Source of the DNA: Nocardia exalbida NBRC 100660
GTDB taxonomy: Bacteria > Actinomycetota > Actinomycetes > Mycobacteriales > Mycobacteriaceae
Length of the DNA stretch: 64,000 nt
Direction: 5' to 3'
Assembly: GCF_000308575.1 (NCBI RefSeq)
Contig: NZ_BAFZ01000062.1
Coordinates: 1 to 64,000, forward strand
Position numbers and translations under genes: made by a program. Below, piece by piece: positions 1 to 8,391 of the stretch (positions are counted from its first letter, which is position 1; every line of letters begins with the position of its first letter). The notes under the pieces are model-generated. The model was not told the DNA's origin. It made no database searches and saw nothing but the letters and a program-made list of their open reading frames with translations.

Positions 1-278
1 AGCCACAGTCCCGACCAGCCGGCCGAGGACCGCTGCGCGGCGGTTGCCACCGCGGCGGCGAACATGACGGCCAGGACGAGCACCGCGGACCATAGCTGTG
101 CCAGTGCCGCGGCCAGCACCAGCGCGACGATTCCGAGTTGTGCCGCGCCGCGTATCGCAGCGCGCGGAGCCACCGCCGCCGGTCCCAATCGCGCCACCCG
201 ATACCACGCGGCTGTCAGGGCCACCATGACCACGCACAGCACCGCCAGTTCGACGCCGGGCTCTACGGTCGCGTACAC
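1..278 (-). CDS. FetB/YbbM-like ABC permease (UPF0014), cut by window edge
   Basis: Only the first 92 or so residues are in the window, read on the minus strand from a GTG at 278 preceded by AGGAAGGGG. The translation shows repeated hydrophobic segments and the stretch RAAIRGAAQLGIVALVL, which resembles the conserved N-terminal part of the UPF0014 family (FetB/YbbM). Those proteins are inner-membrane permeases partnered with an ATPase (FetA) and are linked in E. coli to iron export under oxidative stress. The partner ATPase is not visible and should lie outside the window. The family call is from remembered family features; the substrate in this organism is unknown. Confidence 0.65.
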   Translation of the reverse strand, partial: MYATVEPGVELAVLCVVMVALTAAWYRVARLGPAAVAPRAAIRGAAQLGIVALVLAAALAQLWSAVLVLAVMFAAAVATAAQRSSAGWSGLW

Positions 279-396
279 CAGCGCCCCTTCCTCGTGTCTC
301 CGCGGCCTGCCGGGCATTCGTTGCCGTGCACCGGCGTGCGTGGGACGCCGACCGGCTTGGGCGATATGCGCAGCGGGTGGTGGGTACGCGGTGCCG

Positions 397-555
397 TCAG
401 CGGGTGTCGGCGGCGGTGACTGGTTGTGGTGTGGTGGTTGTCGAGGTCTTCCGGGTGTGACTGTAGGTGATTCCGGCGATGAGGATGGCCAACAGCGCGG
501 CGGTGGCGCCCCAGGTGTCGAAGCCGAGTCCGCTTTTATCGTCGGGTTTGGACAT
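397..555 (-). CDS. Small single-span membrane protein, 52 aa
   Basis: A 52-codon frame starts at an ATG at 555 and ends at TGA at 397. The N-terminal 15 residues are charged (MSKPDDKSG...), residues about 16-32 form one hydrophobic segment (ATAALLAILIAGITYS), and the tail is rich in Thr. It is too short for most gene callers, but its layout is that of a real one-pass membrane peptide. It lies upstream of the FetB-like gene on the same strand with a 118-base gap. No strong ribosome binding site is seen, so existence rather than function is the uncertain point. I recognise no family. Confidence 0.35.
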   Translation of the reverse strand: MSKPDDKSGLGFDTWGATAALLAILIAGITYSHTRKTSTTTTPQPVTAADTR

Positions 556-904
556 GCGCGTCCCACACATTCCGCAGTATCTGCGTTTTGCTCAACGCCA
601 TGCCTTTGTGCCGTAACAGGAATTCCAGCAGACCGATTCTCTGGCAGTCAGCGATATCCCCGCGTCACCCTCGGCGCACGACGCGGCGGGCGGGATCGAG
701 CACGAGATCACCCGCGGTCAGCGCTACGGCCGGCCGGGACCTACCCCCGACACCTCGCGCTGTATCCATCCGCCGCCGCCCCATGACTCTGTCGGCTGTT
801 TGCGTTGAGCGACGGTCGGCACCCCACGCCGGTGCACGGCGTGGGGAACCGGTACCCGAACTCTGGATCGTCGCGATGAGCGTCGAACAGTGCATTGCCC
901 CGCT
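556..904. other. 349-base stretch without a supported gene
   Basis: Open frames cross this stretch, but none has a recognisable product. It contains one strong hairpin at 822-846, listed separately. It separates the small membrane ORF from the IS3 remnant and probably includes decayed DNA from the insertion event. Confidence 0.4.
822..846. terminator. GC-rich hairpin, possible terminator
   Basis: Ten bases CCCCACGCCG (822-831) are perfectly complementary to CGGCGTGGGG (837-846) across a 5-base loop. There is no following T-tract, so it could be an intrinsic terminator of the tract-less type common in actinomycetes or simply an IS-associated hairpin. Confidence 0.3.
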
Positions 905-1210
905 ACGCCTCCGCGACCTCACTCACGGTGACCGGCATGGCCAGCCACCGGTAGAACGGTTGGCGAGCGAACACCCGGCACGTCACCCCGACGCGAATCC
1001 CGTCGTCGGCGAGCTCCTTCACGAGCGGGTGAGCCTTTTCCCGCAGATGAGCTTGCGACAGATACACCGCCGCTCGGCGCAGGACCTCGTTCTCCTGCTC
1101 GAGCAGTTCGGTTGCGGCGCCGCAGTTCCCGCAACTCAGCAGACTCGGCACTGGTCGATCCGGGCTTGTTGCCCTCGTCGATGTCGGCTTGACGCATCCA
1201 CGGTGAGGTG
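905..1210 (-). pseudogene. IS3-family transposase remnant (orfA end, orfB start)
   Basis: Minus-strand frames give pieces of an IS3 pair. One carries WMRQADIDEGNKPG and ELRELRRRNR, typical of the OrfA helix and start of the leucine zipper. A second frame continues with LLEQENEVLRRAAVYLS, the zipper end. It then runs into VKELADDGIRVGVTCRVFA and RQPFYRWLA, the usual OrfB N-terminus. The pieces lie in different frames and OrfB lacks its DDE core, so the element is dead. Its 5' edge abuts the truncated ABC ATPase at about 1205, so it or its parent probably caused that truncation. Confidence 0.7.
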
Positions 1211-1603
1211 TCCGGCGGCGAGCGCCAACGCACCCAGATCGCACGAGCACTCGCCCAGCGACCGCACGAACTGCTACTGGACGAACCGACCAACCACCTC
1301 GACATCCGCCACCAACTCGACATCCTCGCCCTGGTCACGGCCCTCCCGATCACCAGCTACATCGCGTTGCACGACCTCAACCTCGCCGCGATGTTCTGCG
1401 ACCGGCTACTGATCCTCGCCGAGGGCCGCATCGTCGCGATGGGATCACCCAGCGAGGTGATCACCACCGACCTGGTCGAACAGGTGTATCGCGTGCGGGC
1501 ACAGATCACCACCGACCCCGAGCACGGCTACCCGGTCGTGTCGTTTCAACCCAACCTGCCCGACAAGCCGAGCAGATCGGACTTCACGCTCGAAGCGCCG
1601 TGA
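1208..1603 (+). pseudogene. 3' half of a FecE-type iron-siderophore ABC ATPase
   Basis: The frame begins exactly at the ABC signature (SGGERQRTQIARALAQRP) and continues through Walker B (LLLDEPTNHLD), the switch histidine (ALHDLNLAA) and a C-terminus typical of FecE/FepC-type siderophore or haem importers (VYRVRA..., GYPVVSFQP). Walker A and the first half, about 130 residues, are absent. Upstream sequence is the IS3 remnant, so the gene is truncated and cannot encode an active ATPase alone. The GTG at 1208 is only the first start in the surviving frame. The cognate permease and binding protein are not in the window. Confidence 0.75.
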
Positions 1604-1604
1604 T

Positions 1605-1840
1605 CCGCGAATCACTCACTTCTCCGCCGACGCCGACGCTGCAACCGTCAGGAACGGCGGGACCCGCTCCGAAGGGTCCGCGTTCCGGCTCTTCAAGCAG
1701 GTCGGTCAGGACGATTACACCGCATCCGACGACGCGCCAGGGCATGCGACTGGCTTCGTGCGCTACCGCATCACCGACGAAACGATTTACCAACTCTTGC
1801 ACTGGATCGGCGTTACCCATGCCTCCGAGCCGAGTCAGCT
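1605..1840 (+). other. Orphan reading-frame fragment, unrecognised
   Basis: Immediately after the ATPase stop, a plus-strand frame reads through segments such as FSADADAATVRNGG, SEGSAFRLFKQVG and HATGFVRYRITDETIYQL with protein-like composition. It has no good start codon, and it runs on into sequence overlapping the next gene's 5' end. It may be the tail of a decayed gene from the same iron locus. I do not recognise the family. Confidence 0.25.
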
Positions 1841-1899
1841 CCGAGGCTTCGGTTCTCGCGGGACGGTAATCGCGGCCCTCGGGGAACTCGACTGCCGGA

Positions 1900-2658
1900 G
1901 TGGACGACAATCTGCACGTGGAGTGCGAAGTTTGCCGGACAGCACTGTCGGCTCGGATCGACGGTGAGCGCGAAGCCGTCCCCTCGGCGCGGGTGGATGA
2001 GCACCTGGAGCAGTGCAGAGAGTGCTGTTCCTGGTACCTCACGGCCGTGGAGATTTCGAAGCTCGTGCGCGGGAGCAGATCGCATGCACCCGACCTCACC
2101 GACGCGATCTTCGCCGCAGCCGAACTGCAACGGCCTAGGCGATCGATCTCCTCGACTTTGCGCGCAATCGTGCCGAACTCGCGGGCTGAGCTGGTGAGAC
2201 TGCTGCTCGGCGCACTCGGTGTCGTGCAGCTCGGCCTCGCACTGGCCCAAATGGCAGGCCTCGACTTCGGGATGAGCCACCACGGTGCCGAAATGACTCG
2301 CCACCTCCTCAACGAGAGCACCGCCTGGAACCTGGCCATCGGGGTCGGACTGCTCGCCAGCGCGATACGTCCCTCGGCAGCCGCGGGAATGCTGCCCGTG
2401 CTCGCCGCAGTCGTGGCCGTACTCAGCGCCTTCGTTGTCGCCGACCTGCATTCCGGCGTGGTGCCGCTGCCGCGCGTCGTGTCGCACGGCGTATTGGTCG
2501 TCGCGCTCGCACTCGTCACCATCGTCCACCGCACGCGACGACCTGACACCTCTCCTCCGGTCGGCGACCGCGCACCCGCCGAACTCGTCCTGCCCACCGG
2601 CGCCCGACTGGGCAAACGCGCAGATCATCTCCGCTCGACCCAAGATCCTGCCGCTTAA
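1900..2658 (+). CDS. Zinc-finger (ZAS) anti-sigma-like membrane protein
   Basis: The 252-residue product begins with a zinc-binding anti-sigma domain. It shows CEVC near residue 9 and the Hx3Cx2C signature in HLEQCRECC near residues 38-46. Residues about 95-215 form a block of four or so hydrophobic helices, and the tail is polar. ZAS proteins normally hold an ECF sigma factor at the membrane. No sigma gene lies next to it; the nearest is the SigC-like gene at 16.6 kb on the other strand. It sits 14 bases before the copper ATPase, so the two are probably co-transcribed. The GTG at 1900 follows GGAG very closely; a GTG at about 1915 is an alternative start. Target and signal are inferred only. 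Confidence 0.65.
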   Translation: MDDNLHVECEVCRTALSARIDGEREAVPSARVDEHLEQCRECCSWYLTAVEISKLVRGSRSHAPDLTDAIFAAAELQRPRRSISSTLRAIVPNSRAELVRLLLGALGVVQLGLALAQMAGLDFGMSHHGAEMTRHLLNESTAWNLAIGVGLLASAIRPSAAAGMLPVLAAVVAVLSAFVVADLHSGVVPLPRVVSHGVLVVALALVTIVHRTRRPDTSPPVGDRAPAELVLPTGARLGKRADHLRSTQDPAA

Positions 2659-2672
2659 AAAGAGGGACTCGC

Positions 2673-4931
2673 ATGACCATCGAGCTGAACGCGACAACCC
2701 ACGCGCCCAACCGGCTCTCTCTCGCGGTCACCGGAATGAGCTGCGCCGCATGCGCGAACCGAGTCGAACGCAGGCTGAACAAAGTCGACGGCGTCACCGC
2801 ATCGGTGAACTACGCGACCGGAGTCGCCACAATCGATGCCGCCGGCGATGTCACCGCCGAAGACCTTTGCGCAGAAGTCGACGCCGCGGGATACAGCGCG
2901 ATACCGATCACCGACCACGCCGAGGCGATCAGTGCCACCCCCGAGGACGCCGAGGTCAAGGACCTCCTACGCCGCTTGGTGGTCGCCCTGATGGCGTTCT
3001 TCCCGCTCGCCGACCTGTCGGTGATGTTCGCGACTCTGCCGTCCACCAGAATTCCCGGCTGGCAGTTCGTCCTCACCGCGCTGGCGCTGCCGGTAGTGCT
3101 GTGGTCGGCCGCGCCGTTCCACCGCCGCGCGTTCGCGGGCGCGAAAGTCGGCGCCGCGAGCATGGACACCCTGGTCTCGGTCGGCGTACTCACCGCCACG
3201 CTGTGGTCGCTGGACACGATGTATCTGCACCCATCCCGGACCGGAACCGCGCAGGAAGGCGTGTGGGCCGCGATCTGGGCCAGCGACGCCATCTATCTCG
3301 AAGTCGCGGCGGGCGTCACCGCGTTCGTACTCGCGGGGCGATACTTCGAGGCGAAGGCGAAGCGCTCGGCGGGCAGCGCATTGCGGGCACTGGCCGCACT
3401 CGGCGCCCGCGAGGTCACTGTGCTGACCCGCGACGACCGCGAGATGCGCATCCCGATCAGCGAACTCGTGGAAGGGCAGCGATTCGTGGTACGGCCAGGT
3501 GAGACGATCGCCACTGATGGACTGGTCGTGTCGGGCGAATCCAGCATCGACGCCTCGGCCATGACCGGCGAATCCCTTCCGGTCGACATCACGGTGGGTA
3601 TGGCGGTGATCGGCGGCACCGCCGCGCTGACCGGGCGGCTGATCGTCGAGGCCGCCGCGGTCGGTGCCGACACCAAACTCTCGGGCATGATCCGGCTCGT
3701 CGAGCAGGCCCAGACCGGCAAGGCGCGCATGCAGCGCGTGGCCGACCGTGTGTCATCGGTCTTCGTGCCATGCGTATTTCTGCTCGCAGGCTCGACCTTC
3801 GGCGCGTGGTGGATGACCGGGAGCGGAGGCGAGCATGCGGCCGCGGCAGCGCTGGCGGTATTGGTCGTCGCCTGTCCGTGCGCGCTGGGCCTGGCCATAC
3901 CCACCGCGCTGCTGGTGGCATCCGGCCGTGGTGCACAGCTGGGCATCTTCATCAAGGGTCATCAAGCGCTGGAAGCGACTCGCGACGTCGACACCGTGGT
4001 ACTCGATAAAACCGGCACCCTCACCCACGGGGTGATGAGCGTCGTCGCCGTAACCGTCGAGGGCACGCGCACCGACGGCGAGGTGCTGCGTTTGGCCGGG
4101 GCCGTGGAATCGGCCTCCGAACATGCGGTCGCGGCCGCGATCACCCGGCATGCACGACAAATGCACGACACCCTGCCTATGGTCGAATCGTTCGAGGCAC
4201 TACCGGGACTGGGTGCACGCGGCACCGTCGAAGGTGCGCAAGTGCACGTGGGTAGGCTCCGTCTCTTTCACCAACAGCGCATCGAGGTGCCCCAGGCCTT
4301 ACTGCGGGAGCTTCGCCGTCAGGAACGAGTCGGCCGCACTGTGGTTCTGGTCGGGGTGGACCGGGTCGCCGTCGCGCTCGTCGCGGTGGCCGACACCGTG
4401 AAAGACAGCGCGGCCCCTGCTGTCGCCCGACTGCATCGACTCGGTCTGCGCGTGTTCATGTTCACCGGCGACAACGCGTATGCCGCGCAGTCCGTCGCCG
4501 ACGAGATCGGCATCGACGAGGTGGTGGCCGAGCTACTGCCCGAAGGCAAGGTCGAGCTGATCGCGCAGATGCAGGAGCGCGGACATCGAGTCGCCATGAT
4601 CGGCGACGGCATCAATGACGGCGCGGCGCTGGCCACCGCCGACCTCGGCATGGCGATCGGCGCGGGCACCGATGTCGCGATCACCGCCGCCGACGTCATC
4701 CTGGTGCGCGAAGATCTCGCCGCGGCCACCGACGCGATCGAGCTGGCGCACGCGACTTTGCGCACCATCAAAGGGAACTTGGTGTGGGCCTTCGGCTACA
4801 ACATCGTCGCCATCCCGGTGGCCGCGCTGGGTTTACTGAACCCCCTGATCGCGGGAGCGGCGATGGCCTTTTCGTCGTTCTTCGTCGTCTCCAACAGCCT
4901 GCGCCTGCGCCGAGCACGTCTGGGCGGTTGA
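2673..4931 (+). CDS. Cu(I)-transporting P1B-type ATPase (CopA/CtpA/CtpB-like)
   Basis: A full-length 752-residue heavy-metal P-type ATPase, starting at an ATG after a GAGGG ribosome site. The N-terminal heavy-metal-associated domain has GMSCAAC (Cys24, Cys27). The membrane metal site is CPC (Cys401, Cys403). The phosphorylation site is DKTGT (Asp445), followed by the SEHAVAAAI motif and the hinge GDGINDGAAL. The last two helices carry YN and MAFSS signatures expected of the copper(I) subgroup. It moves Cu(I) across the cytoplasmic membrane using ATP. Mycobacterial relatives include exporters and CtpA/CtpB enzymes that supply copper to cuproenzymes, so direction of use here cannot be fixed from sequence. 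The upstream anti-sigma-like gene and the convergent CtaG fusion favour a role in copper supply. Confidence 0.9.
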   Translation: MTIELNATTHAPNRLSLAVTGMSCAACANRVERRLNKVDGVTASVNYATGVATIDAAGDVTAEDLCAEVDAAGYSAIPITDHAEAISATPEDAEVKDLLRRLVVALMAFFPLADLSVMFATLPSTRIPGWQFVLTALALPVVLWSAAPFHRRAFAGAKVGAASMDTLVSVGVLTATLWSLDTMYLHPSRTGTAQEGVWAAIWASDAIYLEVAAGVTAFVLAGRYFEAKAKRSAGSALRALAALGAREVTVLTRDDREMRIPISELVEGQRFVVRPGETIATDGLVVSGESSIDASAMTGESLPVDITVGMAVIGGTAALTGRLIVEAAAVGADTKLSGMIRLVEQAQTGKARMQRVADRVSSVFVPCVFLLAGSTFGAWWMTGSGGEHAAAAALAVLVVACPCALGLAIPTALLVASGRGAQLGIFIKGHQALEATRDVDTVVLDKTGTLTHGVMSVVAVTVEGTRTDGEVLRLAGAVESASEHAVAAAITRHARQMHDTLPMVESFEALPGLGARGTVEGAQVHVGRLRLFHQQRIEVPQALLRELRRQERVGRTVVLVGVDRVAVALVAVADTVKDSAAPAVARLHRLGLRVFMFTGDNAYAAQSVADEIGIDEVVAELLPEGKVELIAQMQERGHRVAMIGDGINDGAALATADLGMAIGAGTDVAITAADVILVREDLAAATDAIELAHATLRTIKGNLVWAFGYNIVAIPVAALGLLNPLIAGAAMAFSSFFVVSNSLRLRRARLGG

Positions 4932-4967
4932 TCGGGTGGGCATCGTTGTCAAACGGCTCGGGCAAGA

Positions 4968-6932
4968 TCACCTACGGCTGCGGGCCAGCTGCTCCAGCAT
5001 CGCGTTGTAGGCGGCGAGGTCGGAATCGCCGTACTCGTCGTCCTTGCGGTCGGTGCGCACCGCGGTGCGCCGATCCTGGGCCGCCCACTGCGTCAGCAAC
5101 GCGCCGACCACCAGCAGAATCGGGACCTCACCGGACACCCAGGCGATGCCACCTCCGACGTGCTGATCCGCCAGCAGATCGATCGCCCACGGCAACTGAA
5201 GATTGCCGTAGAACCGCTGGCCCACAACTGAATTCATCGACATGATCGCGATGCCGAAGAACGCGTGGAACGGCATCACCGCGAACAGCATCCCCAGCCG
5301 TCCCAGATGAGGCAGCCTGCGCGGACCCGGATCGATGCCGATGATGCCCCAGTAGAACAGGTACCCGACGATCAGAAAGTGGACGTTCATCAGGACGTGG
5401 CCCCAGTGGTAGCGGATCAGGTTTTCGAACAGCGTCGTGAAATACAGCCCGTACAACGAGACGACGAACAGCGCGATCGCCGTGCCGGGGTAAGCCAGGA
5501 CAGCGGTCGGCTTGGCATGCAACAGTGCCAGCACCCACTCGCGCGGCCCGTGCACCGCGCCCCGCGCCGCCGACGGCAGAGCCCGGAGCAACAGCGTCAC
5601 CGGCGCGCCGAGCACAAGAAGCACCGGGACGAACATGTTCAAAGCCATATGCGTGATCATGTGCATGCTGAACATCGCGAGACCGTAGGTACCGATGCCC
5701 GAGGACGTGGCGATCAGTAGCGCCATACAACCACCCATCCATGACAGAGTGCGCCATCGCGACCAGCGGTCCCCACGACGACGCAGACGCCACACGCCGA
5801 GGACATACGCCACAACCGCGACCAACGCCGCCGTCGCGAGCACGAAATCGAAACGCCACGATGCCAGCAGCCGCCACAAGGTGGGCCGATCCGTCAGTTC
5901 GAAACCGAGGAATACCTCCTGCGCGGTGAACGACCGGTCGGCGAACGCGGGCGCCGGTTGCACCGCCATCGCCACCAGTACACTCAGTACCACCGCGGAA
6001 AGTGCTGCGCTCCAATTGAATACGATTCCTTCATCCGGCACCCGATTGCAGTAGGAGCGCCACAGCGTCCACCCCGCCGCGACGAGCGCCGCTGCCGCGA
6101 ACAGAGCCAACCTGCCGTATCCGGTCGTGAGCACACACGACCACGGCAATAACACCCGCACGAGCACCAGCCCGCTGACCACTGCGGTCACCGTGCACAG
6201 CATCCCGATGACCACGGCGCGCCGAGCTGCGACCGCCGTGTCCGGGCCGCCGCGCCGCAGCTGCGCGGCCACACACCAGAACAACCCCGGCCCCACCGAC
6301 ACCGCGACCTGGAAGAGGATCATCGCGCCCGTGCCGTAATCGTGGTTCGGCCCTTCACCCGCGTTGCCGACCAACGCGGGCGGCAGCACGCCCACAGCCG
6401 CCACCAACGTCAGCCAGACCACGCCGATCCAGGACATCGTCAACCGTGCACCGAGACTCACCACAGCGGCCAGCACCGCGACGGCAACCCATGCCTTGGG
6501 TTTCTCGCTCGCATCCAGTAACGCCCCGAGCGCGCCCGCGCGCACCAGACCCGACAGACTCAACCCACCGACATCCGCTGCTGTGACCGGTATCAATACC
6601 AGCGCCGAGACGAACCAGACCAGGGCGGCACGCTCGGCTAGCCGCAAGCCCGCATAGCCGTCGACCAGAATCCGCCCCTGTGCGGAGACCCGCGTACAGC
6701 ACACCGCGTAGACCAGAGAACCGAGCGCCACGGCGCCCGCGAGCGCGGCCACCGTCCGCAACAGCGCGTAGCCCAACGCGGACGCAAGCCCGGGATACGT
6801 CGTGCCGGCCGCGCGGTAAGGAACCTCACCCATCGCCAGCACGGCACCGGTGACGAGCGTCAGCGACATCACCACCGCGACGATCCGAATGCGACGGACA
6901 TCTCCGCGATTCACGTCCACCGTTGGATCCAC
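4968..6932 (-). CDS. CopD/CtaG fusion: copper import and cytochrome oxidase assembly membrane protein
   Basis: A polytopic membrane protein of about 654 residues with at least 14 hydrophobic segments. The N-terminal half resembles CopD copper-resistance permeases. The C-terminal half matches the caa3-type CtaG assembly family, with histidine-rich helices such as MHMITHMALNMF, RYHWGHVLMNVHF and MPFHAFFGIAIM that could bind copper. CtaG-type proteins deliver copper to the CuB site of haem-copper oxidases. I chose the GTG at 6932 because GGAGG lies just upstream and the sequence further upstream is Arg-rich and not membrane-like; an in-frame start at 7100 is possible. It converges on the copper ATPase. 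Confidence 0.8.
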   Translation of the reverse strand: MDPTVDVNRGDVRRIRIVAVVMSLTLVTGAVLAMGEVPYRAAGTTYPGLASALGYALLRTVAALAGAVALGSLVYAVCCTRVSAQGRILVDGYAGLRLAERAALVWFVSALVLIPVTAADVGGLSLSGLVRAGALGALLDASEKPKAWVAVAVLAAVVSLGARLTMSWIGVVWLTLVAAVGVLPPALVGNAGEGPNHDYGTGAMILFQVAVSVGPGLFWCVAAQLRRGGPDTAVAARRAVVIGMLCTVTAVVSGLVLVRVLLPWSCVLTTGYGRLALFAAAALVAAGWTLWRSYCNRVPDEGIVFNWSAALSAVVLSVLVAMAVQPAPAFADRSFTAQEVFLGFELTDRPTLWRLLASWRFDFVLATAALVAVVAYVLGVWRLRRRGDRWSRWRTLSWMGGCMALLIATSSGIGTYGLAMFSMHMITHMALNMFVPVLLVLGAPVTLLLRALPSAARGAVHGPREWVLALLHAKPTAVLAYPGTAIALFVVSLYGLYFTTLFENLIRYHWGHVLMNVHFLIVGYLFYWGIIGIDPGPRRLPHLGRLGMLFAVMPFHAFFGIAIMSMNSVVGQRFYGNLQLPWAIDLLADQHVGGGIAWVSGEVPILLVVGALLTQWAAQDRRTAVRTDRKDDEYGDSDLAAYNAMLEQLARSRR

Positions 6933-7164
6933 CCGACCTCCGACCAGAAAGTACTGCCCTCCAGGGGAAACAGCTCGCGCATAGTGGTCGGATCGCACGG
7001 ACGAAAAGTTCCCGACATCAGCGAACCGGACGCCGCCGCGCCGACGACGCGGTGCGACCGGCCGTCCCCAGTCCGCCAGCTGACGGAACCGAACCCGCAC
7101 GCCGCGCGACTATCTGACCTCAGGGCCGCTGATGGGCGGCGCGGCATGGTCTGGGAGGACGGCA

Positions 7165-8391
7165 GTGCAGACACACCCCGCGGTAGGACGGGACCGGCTG
7201 ACGACAGCCTCGGTGACCGGCGTACTGACAGCAGCCATGGCCTTCTCCATGCTGCAATTGTTCGTCCTGGGCGCGCTGGGCCCGCGCCTCGTTCCGGATC
7301 TCGGGATCTCCACCACCGCATTGGGGTTGACGACCACCATGGGCTTCGGAACAGCCGCGCTGCTGTCGCCGCTGGCCGGTAGCGCGGTGGACCTGCTCGG
7401 TCCACGACGATGCCTGATCGCGCTGCTGCTCACCGTCACAGTGGCCCTCAGTGTCATCGCCGCCGCACCGGCCTACGGCGTCCTCCTCGCCGCGGTGGCC
7501 CTGGGCGGCGTGCCGCAGGCACTGGCCAACCCCGCGACGAACAAAGCGATCCTGGCGGCGATCCCGCCGGCCGATCGCGCAGGGGTGACCGGCGCCAAAC
7601 AGTCCGGTGTCCAACTCGGCGCCATCGCCGCTGGATTGCCGCTCACCGCGCTGGCCGCTTCGGCGGGCTGGCGTACTGCGGTGTGGACGGCGGCGGGTTT
7701 CGCGCTGCTGGTAGCGCTGTGGGTGTGGCGTACCCTGCCCGCCGACCCGCCGCGACAGCATCACGGCACGTCCAGCTCGGGCATCGGTGACAAGCCGGAA
7801 CCACGCGGGAACGACGGCGTCGTGTACTGGCTGGCCGTGTATTCCCTGTTTCTGGGAGCCGCCATGGCATCGATCAACACCTACTTGGCACTGTTCGGCG
7901 AACGACGGCTCGGCCTCGGCGCTGCGGCGGCGGGGACCCTCGTGGCCGTGCTCGGGGTTGCGGGCATCGCAGGCCGCATCGGCTGGGCTCGTGTGGCGGG
8001 GAACCCGCGCGCGGCCGTCGTCCTGCCCGCCGGATTGGCGTTCGGATCCGGCATCGCGGCGCTGCTGCTGGCCGCCTCCGCACTGATGACCGGGGTGGTG
8101 TGGATCGCGGTGATTGCCGTCGGCATCTTCGGCATGGCGGGCAACGCGGTGTCCATGGTGCTGGTGCTCCAGCGCTCGGCCCCTGGACGAGCCGGACGCA
8201 ACTCGGCATTGGTCTCGGCCGGGTTCTTCGCCGGATTCGCGGTAGGCCCACCGCTTTTCGGCACCGTGGTGCCCTCGATCGGATACAGCAACAGCTGGTT
8301 GATCGTCGCGGCGGAATTCGCTGTCGCGGCGGCAGTCGCGGCGTTGTGGGCAGTGCGAGATCGTGAGGCCCGCGTCGAGGAGCGGGCGTGA
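7165..8391 (+). CDS. MFS transporter
   Basis: A 408-residue membrane protein with about 12 hydrophobic helices and major facilitator features, including GSAVDLLGPRR in the loop between helices 2 and 3 and the substrate-channel helix TGAKQSGVQLGAIAAGLPL. The GTG at 7165 is preceded by GGGAGG at ideal spacing, which I prefer over an in-frame start 33 bases upstream. It is transcribed away from the CtaG fusion and overlaps the next gene by four bases (GTGA), so the two are translationally coupled. The substrate is unknown; the neighbours hint at a sugar acid, aromatic acid or small acyl compound. Confidence 0.8.
   Translation: MQTHPAVGRDRLTTASVTGVLTAAMAFSMLQLFVLGALGPRLVPDLGISTTALGLTTTMGFGTAALLSPLAGSAVDLLGPRRCLIALLLTVTVALSVIAAAPAYGVLLAAVALGGVPQALANPATNKAILAAIPPADRAGVTGAKQSGVQLGAIAAGLPLTALAASAGWRTAVWTAAGFALLVALWVWRTLPADPPRQHHGTSSSGIGDKPEPRGNDGVVYWLAVYSLFLGAAMASINTYLALFGERRLGLGAAAAGTLVAVLGVAGIAGRIGWARVAGNPRAAVVLPAGLAFGSGIAALLLAASALMTGVVWIAVIAVGIFGMAGNAVSMVLVLQRSAPGRAGRNSALVSAGFFAGFAVGPPLFGTVVPSIGYSNSWLIVAAEFAVAAAVAALWAVRDREARVEERA

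Noticed and set aside
64..786. A 240-codon plus-strand frame over the first 800 bases
   Set aside because: It is antisense to the FetB-like and small membrane genes, is rich in Arg/Ser/Ala/Pro and shows no family features, so it is a high-GC shadow frame.
2667..3502. Long overlapping frames inside the copper ATPase
   Set aside because: Arg-rich shadow frames of a gene with clear P-type ATPase motifs.
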